A DNA stretch of 64,000 nt from Monarcha castaneiventris obscurior (taxonomy: Eukaryota > Chordata > Aves > Passeriformes > Monarchidae): contig JAMPIT010000890.1 in NCBI GenBank assembly GCA_026261815.1, positions 7,780,001-7,844,000 on the forward strand, given 5' to 3'. The notes below the pieces were generated by a model. It was not told the origin of the DNA. It ran no database searches and saw only the letters and a list, made by a program, of their open reading frames with translations. Both the position numbers and the translations under genes were made by a program. Of the stretch, positions 38,957 through 50,881 are shown in pieces (position 1 is the stretch's first letter; each line of letters starts with the position of its first letter).

Positions 38957-41900
38957 ACAATAGCACATTTTACCTATCTTGAGTAATAATTCTACAGTAA
39001 TACAGTGTTTTCTTCTATAGGTTACCTATAACATGGGACAAATAGATTTGACTGATGCTGTTTGAAATTAGCTTTGTTGGACACAATTTCCTATTGCAAT
39101 CACATATATGTGAGGCTTATTTTTCTTTTTTTTTTCCTAACCCAACCTTTTTGTCATTCAGGGTAATCACCAGAGTATGCTTACGGACACCAACTCATGC
39201 CTTCGTAATGGCTTTTGAAAGCTTATTGTGATCAGTGAAGTAAATAAGGCAGTGAGTCATAACTAAATGGGATTCAGCTGTAGAGTAACAGAGGTTTGTA
39301 GGGCAGCAATATGTATGAAGGTCACATGCAGGATTTTATTCAAGCAAAGTTTTATGGTCAGAAATTACAACCTGATGGATACATCTGCTTTGGCCTTTGG
39401 GACTAGATGAGTGTAATAAGATTGTCCTTTCCCGTTTCTCTGATTACTGTGGAAATCTGTTTAAATCCCCAGATTTCATGGACTGCTAAACTTTCTTTCA
39501 CTTTGTGTCACTTATTTCTTCAGATTTCTGAGCCTTCCTTGCACTGTTTATTAACCAGTACATGTTCAGTTTGGGATTAAATCTTAACAGGGTTGAACTT
39601 CTTCACTGGCCCTTCATTTCCGATATGCTTTTATATTTGCCAATAAAATGGATTTTGATGCAAAAAGATATACTGAGGAGGAAAAAAATCAAATCAGGAT
39701 TTGAGCTATAAATAGTCAAGGAAGAAGAGTAGGGGAAGCATTTCAATAATGATATGAAACTCCTTTGTAAAATCAGAAACTGTTGGAAGTGTTTGCAATT
39801 GCAAATTGCTTGCATCATGAGCACTTCAGAAAATATGGTAGGAGATTTGAATTTCCTGTCCTCTGTGCTTTCTCATAATGTACCAGCCGTTGCAGCACTT
39901 GGCCCTGTTCTCAGTGGTGGGTGAGGAGCCTTCTACTCTTACACAGCCTTTGTTCTCATTTAAGTCTTGCTAACCTCACAAAATCAATCAGATCTCCAAT
40001 CTGCATAAATGTACCCTGGGAGTCCAAGTGTTGACAGCTTAAGAAAAGAGATCTTGCTACACTGGTGATAACATCCTGTCAGTTGGGAAGGCAGTGGTTG
40101 CATGGGAGAAGATCAGAGAGAAGGGAGGAGTGAGCACTGATGGAACTAGAAAAGGGACGTGTAGTAGAGGCTTAGTTTAGGATGAGCAGGATGCACTTCT
40201 AACACATTCTCATCAACAATTTCAAAGCTCTTGTGACCTTTCTTTGCCCGGAAGTAATCTACTCAGAGCATGCTGCAGGCTGTGAAAGGAGGTCAGATTT
40301 ATTCTCAGAAAGGCCTCAGAGTGGTACAGCAGATACAGTAATTGCAAGACTTCCATCACGCTCCAGCATTTGGATTTTGAGCCTCAAAATTTTCTAGTTC
40401 CTAATTCTTTCTGTAGTAATGTTTTCTTCCATTGTAAGACAACTTCTGTTATCTCTGTTTCCAGTTTGAAAGCTAAATCTGGCAGATGTAAGCTGCACTA
40501 GACTTTCAGATACTTGAAGATTAAAAAAATTGTTTATATTCAGCTCTGAAAAATTCCCCCAAATCCATATGAATTAAAATAGAGGAAAAAAAAAATTAAA
40601 AAAAAATCTACCAAGAATTGTTATTTTCAGTATAGTTTAAGCAATGTGAAAAATTAAGCTATAGATATTAAGGTGGTTGAACAGCTTTCTCTGCAGTAGG
40701 CTTTCCAAATTGCTGAGCCAAAGAGGGGAGGAAAGAGGCTACTGCAGGTGCAAGCAAGGGCAAGATCCAGCCATCCTTTAGGTGCTGTTATCCACTTTGT
40801 CTCCCAGAGCACCTAAACCCTGCTGAATGTACACTTTATGAATGCTGCATGTCTTTGTTGTGATTTAAGGAAAGAATACTAGTGTTTCTATGGAAACCAC
40901 TTTTCTTCAGGTGACCAGGGGACCTGGTAACATCCCCCGTTACGCTTGGCTGCATTGCAGCATTCAAATGCAATGCTGTGACTGGAGGTGTTTATGTGGG
41001 GACACACATCAAACCGAGGACTTTGGTGTTTCAGACTTTGCATTACCTACCACAATACTTTTCTCGGGTCTTTTTTTCTCCCCCTCCACCCTGTTTTCTG
41101 ATGACTTGAAAACAGCAGGACTGATTTTCCTAATGCTGATGCCATTTGCCATTTTCAGTTGCCAAAGTTTGGCTCGACTTAATTTTTATGGCAGATTTTG
41201 ATATTTTTTTATCAGAGCTTCCACTTTCAAATGACAGGCAGGAATTTTAATAGGCTTGAAAGAAGTTCCTTCCCAGGCTGTTGCTTGAAAAGCATGTGAG
41301 TGTGGGACTTTTAACCTCTAACCCATTTTAAAAAGGTGGATCAAATAAATGAATGAATACACACTGGACAAGTGTGATGCCTTTTGATGGTGAGGTGTAG
41401 AGTGAATTTTATCACATTACTAAAGGAAAAGCTGGACAGGCTGCTATTCTGCAGTACTTACACTTTAAACCTAGATTGGATCACTTCTGATTTTGCAATA
41501 GACATGTTTCCACTTGCAGTTCACAAGTGCGCAATATGTGTTTTCATACATTAGGCACGGAGCTTCAGTCTGCTGTGTTAATGTACTCTGACACACTGCT
41601 AGGGGTTTACTTTTAAGAGAGCTATGCAGATTGTGATGTGATTAAATAATATCAGTAGTACATCTAAACGTTTAAAGCCACTGTGCCTGGAGGTTTTTGG
41701 GGTATTTTAACAAACAGAAGCATAGAGACAAAGTAAATGAGAGATGCTTCATCTTCCTAGATGCCAATTATTAACTAGCACCCTGAGCTATCAGCGCCCT
41801 AAAGTAATCTCCTTAAGTAAGTAATGGACACCCTATCTGGATTTCCTTCTCATCTTTTTTTGAAGCAATGTCCACTAAAATCACTAGAGCAGTCAATCAT

Positions 41901-42211
41901 CACTGTCCAACCAGACATGTATATTCCCAGACAGGCCTCACAGCCTGCAAGCTTGCAGCAGGTTGTGGCAACTACCAAGCCATGAACTGCTGCAGTCAGC
42001 TGTTTTCTGCTCTACAGAGCCCTCCTGAGTCCTCTCATAATGTTAACTGGAGATTTTGCTTTTCTTTCTCCTGGCTAAATTTTATGAATTAAGTGAAAGT
42101 CACCAGGTCCTTGTTTCACCATACCGTTTAGGTGCCAACATGGATCTGGCTCCTTACAGATCCATATTTGCTGCATCTATCTATATCAGTGCTTGTCTAA
42201 AAGTCAATAGA

Positions 42212-42249
42212 GTTAATTAATTTTAATTAATTAAATTCTTAATTTAATT
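42212..42249. repeat. AT-only palindromic cluster (TTAATTAA units)
   Basis: Overlapping TTAATTAA and TTTAATT units in about 38 nt with a single C; several short self-complementary pairings are possible. Confidence 0.75.
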
Positions 42250-42427
42250 CTCCCGTTTTAGCCTTCCTTGCACTTTTTCATTCTCTTCTCAAAAATATTT
42301 TGTTTCATTTGCAAGCTGGTTTTGTTATAATCTGTTAGCTCTTTGGCCACTGTATTCATAGTAAGTACACCAGTCTGTATTTGATGCAACTGGGTATTTG
42401 TGTGCTTCAAATAATTTTAAACGTGCT

Positions 42428-42451
42428 CCTCTCTTTCTCTCTCTCTCTTTG
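42428..42451. repeat. (CT)n microsatellite
   Basis: CT dinucleotides with occasional TT over about 24 nt. Confidence 0.85.
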
Positions 42452-45400
42452 TATAATCAGAGACAAAGTGTACTTTATGGAGGACAGTAGTGTTTTAAAA
42501 TCTAATTTTGGTAATGAGGAAATGAGCCATGACAACTCTGGAGGTGAAGCCTGAAGTGAATTATGAAGGTCATTCTCTTAGATGGGGAAATTAATTATAT
42601 TTTAGCTTGGTTCCCTGTAACTTAGACCCTTTATATTGTACACTACCAAGTAATTTTGACTAAATAGCAATTTATGGAAAATTATCTGAGCAAAAGAGTG
42701 CAGTTACAAGGACAGATTTTGAAACTAGGAAGAGTTTTATTAAAACACTAATCATATCGGAAAACCATAACCTTTCATGTTATCTTTTTGAAAGGATGTC
42801 TGCTGTGGGATTTTAATGCTCATTCATTTTGACTATCGGTAGGCCTTTAGCTTCTGTGATTACAGGCTCTTCTGAAACTTATTTTTCTCCTTAAAATCCA
42901 ATCTTTTGAAATTCTTCATTGTGTAGTCTAGAAGAATATCGAAGTAAGCCCAGCCACTAAGTGCAGCACTTGCAGAGGGCAGATGAAACAGGTAATGTTG
43001 ATAGTAATTAAAAAACATTTACTCTGAGCCTGGAATAGACACTGGAGTCTTGCAGAGCCTTTCATGTTCTGTTGATACACAAGTGGGAGCTTGGGCTTGG
43101 GATCTTTATGTAAGGGTATAAAGAATTAACACATGGGGCTTAACTTGATGTGGAAATTAAGCACCTGCTTAAAGGCTTTTCTGAGCAGGGATATACTTAA
43201 GCAATCCCAAATCAGTGACTTAATTTTCTTCGGCAGCTGGTATTCATTATTTTGTTTACTTTAAGGGCTTATTTTCTCCAGAAACTTGTAGATCTTTTCA
43301 CATCCTGCACCTCTGGATGTCCAAATGTGCCAGGTGGCTGTAGCTCCTATGGTATTGCTGGAAGCAGAAAATGTGACTGCAGGTCATGGATGTGCCTTGT
43401 GACAGCTGGAAAAAAGTTTGAAATGACAATAAATCTTCCAGAGTGCCAGGCCATAAAACAGCTAAATAAGTAAAAGCCAACAGAGGTTTGGCTTCTGACA
43501 CCACATTTCATGATGGGAGGGTTATGATGTACAGGGCTTGGTCATCAGAGTGCCAAAGAGCTGTACTCAGAAATTGCAGTTTCATGTTACAGGTAAACAA
43601 TTTATGTTCCTCCCAATCCCTTTGTGACGTGGTGCAGGAAAGGAAGCCAGCAAGAAGCTACTTTCTTTTTCAAAAATATTATGTGTCTTTAATAGCAAGC
43701 TGTGAACAGTAGCAAGCCGTGTGATAGCCAGCCCTTGCTAAGGGCACAGGAAGAGAGCACGAACTTCCCATTCCAGGTGCAGCCAGATGTTGGAGCAGCT
43801 TGCTGTAATGTTGGATTCCAGGAGCTGAAAGTAAATGATCATTAGTTGTCAAATACAGAAAAAACCAGCTGCCCTAAGAGAAGAGACTTTTGCAATTCTG
43901 AAATGCCATTTCAGTGAAAAGGGATACCAAGACTTTTTCCCGAACAGAGAAGATGAATGTTTTGAGAAAATGAAATCCATTCAGACTTAACAGGAGTTTA
44001 GAAAAAGAAAAAAAAATATGTTGACTAGGTTGCAACAGTTGACATTCTCTGTAATGAATGCAGTCTGAAGAGTGAGGTGATACAAAATTGGGACTTGTCA
44101 AGACATTTGTGGAAAGGCTCATTAGTTCTACTTAAAACATGAAATTTGAGTTTTTCCTGAAGTCTTTGCTAATCCTAATTCTCTGATACTAGAAAGGAAA
44201 AGGGAGTTAACTGGTATAGATGAAGGAATGTTGCAACTTGCATTTGGATATCTTGCCTTTAAATGTATTTTTCATTCTTAATTTGGCACTGGTGGATCAA
44301 ATGCTGAGCCAAAATCATATTCTTCTGTGTGCTTGGCTCATTGAGTTCCACACATCATGGAGTGGAAACTGGTTCCTGTGGTGAGAGCAGGAGAGAGTCT
44401 GGAGATACCTGTGCAGCATAGGAGCAAGTGGCACCAAGCTCAGCTGGGTTAGCCAAACACAGTGACCTTGATTTAGAATAGAAATAACTGAGTGCAAAAC
44501 AAACCTCTGAAAACACTAACTTAAGAAAATGTTTTGAAGTAATGTTCTTTGCTGTCTTAGTTTACATGGCATTAAAGGACGTATTGTTCTACTTTATCTT
44601 AAAAAAACTCCAAACAAGCCAACCACAAATCAATAAAAAATGCTCCAGAAAAACACATTCCTGTATTCAAGAAAGCAAGACTTTTCTTTGTACTCTTTTT
44701 TAGTAACAACTGCTTCTTTCTTAATAAAAAAATTATATCTTTCAACAGCAGATTACAGCATTATATTGGGAGTTATTAGGAATTCTGTAGTTGGGATGTT
44801 TTTTCATTGAATTTCATTATTTGGAGGATTAACATTTTAAAAGGTCAGCATCCAAGGAAGTTTCATGCACAGTTATTGAGTGGCTGTATGAGTCCCATTC
44901 AAGGCATAATTTTTTAAGCATAAAACATACTTCTTTTTCAATATTTCTCAATCTGCCACGGAGAATTTCTCTAACACTGTTTTTTTTCTTTTTCTCTGCA
45001 TAGTACTCATGTCCGAAAATCTATTATTAAAATTTATTGTGAAGGTTTGCAGGTTTTTTTTTTGTCAGAAGGAAGAAAAAGTGGTCAAAATTCATGCAAA
45101 GTACTACTTAAACCTTCTGTCAACTGACAATTTAGATCAGTAAGACTTGTGTTTTTTTGGTTCTGATTCTTCACAAAGTTCCATAAAAAACAATTTGACA
45201 GGTTATGACAGGTTCCATAGCATCAAAATTCTCAAGAATTGGTTTTTGCTTATAAAAACCAGTTGTGGATGTAACAAATGGGGCTGGCTATGGCTTGTCT
45301 TGGTTACTTCATCTTTCAATAAACTTAGAGGCAATGTGTTTTAACATATTTGTTTTTAGCAAGGTCTGTAGTCCTAAAATTCCTTGGAATTTGAGCACAA

Positions 45401-46200
45401 CTAGTTTCAAAACTTCAAAATGTACTTATTAAAAATATTTGGTCATGCCAGGATCACAACTCAAGATTTTCTGAGTTTGAGTTTTGTGTCAAGTCCTTAA
45501 ACTAGGTTGATACACAACGCATTTTCCAGTTCACATATATTTCTCCTCCCTGTGTGATTATTTTTGTTTTATTATTTTTGCTGTTCAGACATTCATTTCA
45601 TGTGCAGTCTAGCTTGATGAGAAAGTTAGAAACTTCTGTGTATCAGCAGATGTTCCCTGTGCAAGCTCCAGGGGCTACAGGTAGTGAGTATACTGGATCA
45701 CCTCCTATTCCTAGCCAGAACAGACTCTGGTGGAGCACAGATGGTGTCTGAAGCCTCCTTTGGCACCTGCTGAGGCTCAGACTCTGATATGAACTGTGCC
45801 TCAAAGAAGAGTTTTGGACTTTATGTAATGCAATGTCAGTTGCTGCTACAATTGGGACGACTTTAAAAGACGTGATTCTTTGGTCTAACCGATCAACAAG
45901 TTCACATTTTGTGATATTTGTGAGAAAAGTACCTTGAAAAACAACGATTTCAAAGTGGAAATGGGCAGCTGAAATCAGGAGCTTCCAAAAGCATGAGAAA
46001 GGTATAGTCCTTCTTGTACTTGTTCATAATATTAAGGACATTCTTAAAACTAGTTTCTGCATTAGTTTTTAAACTTCACATTCTTTTCTGGAGCTTCTAC
46101 TGAAATAATAAGAGCAACATTTTGTTATCTCAAAAATTGTCACCTTGTAAGAGTTGGTCTCATGTACCTTCTGTCAGGGAGTTTTAAATTCCAGATTTTT

Positions 46201-46228
46201 GGGGGGTTTTTTTGGTTTTTTTTTTTTT
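46201..46228. repeat. G6/T-rich low-complexity tract
   Basis: Six G followed by T7, GG and T13. It lies about 320 bp upstream of a CR1 tail, with no evident link to it. Confidence 0.8.
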
Positions 46229-46546
46229 AATTACTTGGCATTTTGAAATATGTTTTCCTGTGTGTTTTTGTTCTGTGCCTTCAGCTTGTGCACTCTGTGC
46301 CTTTATAGACTATAATTTGGTAATGCAAAAGGTGTTCTTGAGGAAAACCTTGACATGACCAAACATGGTGTGAAGTTGCACTTCTTGCATTAATGGGAAG
46401 GGAATTTAAGGAGAAAGGCTCAGACTTCTCTTCCTATCACCAGCAGTAATAGTGACTTGGAAGTTTGTCCCCTTTTATTTTTCATACCTATTAATGTTTA
46501 ATGCAGGGACCAGTTCATGCAGAACCCTCCTCATTGTCTATTCATT

Positions 46547-46612
46547 GGCTTCGGAAGTTGGAATTGACGATCCTTGCAGATCCCTTCCAACTTGGAGTGT
46601 TCTACGATTCTT
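46547..46612 (+). mobile_element. CR1 LINE 3' end, short fragment
   Basis: GGCTTCGGAAGTTGGAATTG, GACGATCCTTGCAGATCCCTTCC, AACTTGG and TCTACGATTCTT follow the order of the CR1 terminal region. It is diverged and ends with about one and a half copies of the ATTCTATG-type tail. The preceding 40 bases could belong to the same copy but are too diverged to claim. Confidence 0.78.
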
Positions 46613-48867
46613 TATCTGAACTGGAGAAATAATTTATTTTGCAACATGGAAAAAAAAGTGATTTCAAAAGTATTTTGGGATGAGTGATTTCCTTTGATAA
46701 CGAAAAACAGAATTTTGAGTAGTTTTCCTTCATGGGAATTCTAGCATTGCTAAACTGTAGTATCTTCCTCGACAAACAGCTCCTAGAGAACTGCTTGAGC
46801 TTTTCTTTAAGGGATGACCTCTTCCATTCTTCTCCTCTTGCTTAGTTTATTCTTGTTGATTACTTCTGGATGGTCATTGCTTATACCTGGAAGTGCTTGT
46901 TGTATCTGGCCATTTTTGATGACATGATTATGTAAGAATCAAGAGCAAAAGTACTTGTCTTTATCTGGCTTTATGAAAACCAAAAATTCTTCACTCTAAA
47001 TTACCTCTGAAAATCAGTATGGCTACTAATGCTTGGAAGCATCAGGGTCAGAAAATCTTTCTGATAACTTGAGTGTGATAGGTTGTGTACAATAGCAAGT
47101 CGAAAAACATTACGTGTGAAAAAATCCGTGGGCTCAACAGTGTGTCTGTTACAGTGATTTTATTCAAAGTCAAGGCTGAAAATAGAAACAAAATAGCATT
47201 AACATAGATACTGGGTTGCTGTAGTTTTTTCTGTGTGTTGCAGAATTTCCTTGCTGCTGAGATCTTGGTGGGTGTCACTTCTCAGTAGAATTAATTTCAA
47301 ACTTAAACTCAGGTTTTTCACAGTTCAGTCCTAGTAAAGGTAGTTGAAATACACGAAATGTAAGAAAGGTCTGTCAAAGAGCAGCAGTGTAGGAAATGAG
47401 ACAAACTGATATTTTTTTCAGAGAAGATTTCTTTCTCACAAATTGACAAGGTGAAGTATGCTGCTGATGTGTAGGAAAACAGTGAGGGATGGTAAAAAAT
47501 GAAGAATGTGGAAGCAACATTTAAAGATTTGTTCATGCCTTTCCAGACATGATTGACATGCGTGTTAGAATGCAGTGGTGTTAAGACTAGAGATTTTGAT
47601 AAACTCTCCAAAGGACAAATGCAAAAAGTTCATGGTGTCTTTTTTAATGCTTTTCCTAGAAGATGCAGAAGCCAATTAAACAAAAACTTAGGTATTTATT
47701 GACCATATCACAATAAAAATGGCTTGATGACCTCCTTCTCTGCACCCTCCTCAGATTTTGAATGGTACTGGTGGTATGGAGTCACTCGGGAAGCGGTACA
47801 GGTACAGACTCACATTACTTACATAAGAGGACTTGAACATTTTTGAGGAACACACATCCCAGCTTGAAGCAAAAGATCTTTTAATGCAATTTTTGGTGAG
47901 GTGTCTGCATCTCAGGAGATCTCTACTTTTTACTGAGCCACAGGATTACAGAGTGAATGCACGTTCTCTTATCTAGGAAATTTTATTACTTTCTTCAGTT
48001 TTTTTAAATTGCTCTGTTTCTTGAGGTGAATTAGGATGGCTATTTTGGTTTCAAAAGATAAATGTAAGTCTCTATAAACATACTACTGTTCAGATTTCAC
48101 AGACTTGGAAAACTTTAGAAGTTTTGGGGTGACTATGTGGGTACTGGAGGGGTTAACAGCCTTTTTGATTATGTCAAAAGAGTTTAGTTCTAAATAGATA
48201 TCTCCTGGAGAGAGCTGTGTTCTATAAAGGATACAGAAAAGCTGGAGAAGGAAACAGCACAGATTTTTTCTGTGTGCAAGAATCTTTGTTTTTGGAGTCT
48301 GGAGAAGAAAGGATTGCAGCCTCTGAGGGCCTCAGTTGTGACGCACAGAAGAACTTATGCAAAATTAACCACATTTATATTAACTGTAAATATTTATCAA
48401 GCAAGAGTAAATGATATCATCCCAAGGTCTAAAAATGTATTTATCTGGCTCTTTTGTAACAGGAAATGAAAAAAAACCTTTAGAGAAACTTGAAATGCAC
48501 CTGCTTTTCATGTCTTGAAAAATTTTTCATGTAATGTGCCTGACTAATTCAGAATGTCATTTTTTTTCCTCCTCTCTCTCAATTTCTATTGAGGACTCAC
48601 AAATTCTATTAAAAGAGTTGAAAAGCTAGCTCCCATGGGGTTGGGTTATACTCCTTTAATTGGTGTATAGGTCACAGAAAGAGATATGAAGGGTTTAAGC
48701 CTAATTCTCTAGGTCCCACTTTCAAAATAGAAATTGAGTAGAAAGCCCTGCCTCTAGCCACTGGTGAACTTTGCAGAAAGCCTGAACAATGATATTGCAA
48801 GAAAGGGACAGGTTTGAATTTTTCAGCTAATACAAAGAATCTGAAGATATGTCTTTAAATCAGTCAT

Positions 48868-48967
48868 GTCTATAAATTCTTGATATTTATAACCAGCAAT
48901 GCATTAATAGAAAATAATGATTTTCCATTAATGCATTGCTGGTTATAAATATCAAGAATTTATAGAC
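48868..48967. repeat. Near-perfect 100-bp inverted repeat (hairpin)
   Basis: The arm 48868-48908 (41 nt) is the exact reverse complement of 48927-48967. After one mismatch (48909 against 48926) a further 5 bp pair (48910-48914 with 48921-48925), leaving a 6-nt loop at 48915-48920. The arms are AT-rich and begin GTCTATAAATTC. No flanking direct repeat or transposon end was found. A transcript of either strand would fold into a 46-47 bp stem. Confidence 0.97.
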
Positions 48968-50752
48968 CTACCATAGTTAGGAAAAAAAATAGTTTTGGGT
49001 AGAGATAGATGTGTGTGGATATATACGGAATATTAACTAGTGATAAAATTGTTATTGTTACCAAGGCTACTAGAGTATACCTGATGTTGTCTTCAAATGC
49101 ATCAGTATTTTTTTCTGTTAAACCTATCATTGTAGCAGCAACTTGAGCATTTGAAATAGACATTTCCCAAAGCTTTACCTGGCATAAAAATCACTTGGCA
49201 GATGTATCTGCCATGCACAGTCATTACATCTGGCAGCTGGGATATATATCTGGATAGAATAGATTGCAGTTTTGGAAATATCAGACTTGGAAAAGTAAAA
49301 TATAATTCTCTGGTTTCATGTTAAATTTAGATGACAATGAGCTTTGAAAGGTTTACCTGCTTCTGGTAGCTTGTCTGTAAATTCTTTTAGAGTCTGCAGT
49401 CTGATTATTTTATTAATTGTTTCTTTACCTATGGATTCATATAATTTAATTTTAATAATATAATTTCATATTTTGACTCTCACTATAGAAGCATGTGGAG
49501 CATAAATATTTAAATGGCCTGCTTTCTGAGGTTTACCTTTGGTGTTTCAAGGTGGCCTCTTGAAATAGTTGGATCAGTTTTTGTCTTTCTGATGGCTGTG
49601 CTCTGGACATCACTAAATTTGGAAGGAGCGCATGATCCTTGGCTGGGTTCCCTATGGCAGATCTCCTCTATTACAGATCTGCAGGGTTGTGGTCATATGG
49701 ACTAGTAACAAGACATTTACAATGGGCTAAAGGGGGTTAAAGGTTACTTTGTACCCAGAGAATTTATTTGTGTTGATCTAGAATATGAATTAAAAGAGAA
49801 ATAACTGTCTGATCTCATCTTAAGAATTGCTAATTTGGAACAAATTTCTATGCAGGTAGAGCCTAGGCTGTTCAAATCTCAGACTACCTGAGATGACATT
49901 TCACCATAATGTTAAGAGAACATAGAAAAGAATCCTTTAATGTTTAGGCCATGATGCTTTGATTTTCTTGTTGCTTAATATTGTCACGTGTGTAAACAGC
50001 TCATCTAGTTTGGAGAAGATGGGGGAAGAGGGTTAGGAGGGAGCAGAAGAAAATTTCATAGTGCTCCTTGTTGTGGAATTTTCCTTTCTTTTGGTTTAGT
50101 GTTTTGCTTGGTTCTCTACCTGTGCAATATGACATTTTGATCAGCATTTAGTCTTCTGCAGGATAAGTAACTTAGATTTAATTCCGGACAAACTGTCTTG
50201 TGATCTTACCTAGCAGCTGTTCTGTGCTTGGCTCTCATTTCATGCAGTCTTGCTGCTCCAGGTAAATAGCAGTTTATACAAAGACTTGTTTTGGAATTTT
50301 CCAATATATGTTATAAAATATGTCTTTCCCTGTAAGTGTACCTGAAATTTAGCTCAGCCTTTTACAGTTATCAGAATCACTGGTACCAATTATAAACCTG
50401 TTCTCTGAGTCTATAATTTTTCATTATTCTCTTTGTGTGGTTGAAACTGCTGTGAGAGCCGTGTAGTTATCAGGTCACCCTCCTTCAGTATTGCAGTAGT
50501 AACACTTTTAGTGTTGCAGAAAATCTCCACAATTTCAATCTTTATTTAAAAAATTAGTACCAGCATATTAGCAATTATTTCCTTGGCTAACTTTTAGGAT
50601 TCTTGAATTATGGACACTTAGTTTTACTAATTTGGAAGCATTTGTCCTTGGTGAATGAGGTTGTTTCTAGAAAATGATAGAAACATGTACTGAAGATTCA
50701 TCCTTTTAGGAACGGTAGTGCTCTTTTTTCCCCCACTGTCTCTTTGTGCCAG

Positions 50753-50881
50753 TCAGCAGCCCAGCCTTCTCTGACTTCCAGCATCAGTAGTGGGGCTGTT
50801 CTGAATGGCTGTCCCTATGGTGTGATGATGATCCATGAGAAAAAGCAAGTCTATGATACCAAAATGCAGATGTCCAAGTAG
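50753..50881 (+). other. Terminal-exon-like open segment, unidentified
   Basis: A pyrimidine-rich tract and CCAG at 50749-50752 precede 42 open codons ending in TAG at 50879-50881. The peptide includes SSGAVLNGCPYGVMM and ends QMSK. The reverse strand is open in the same codon register (67 codons from an ATG at 50956), so coding strand and reality are both unclear. Spliced to GRID2 exon 2 it would enter a different frame and stop after about a dozen residues. Confidence 0.2.
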
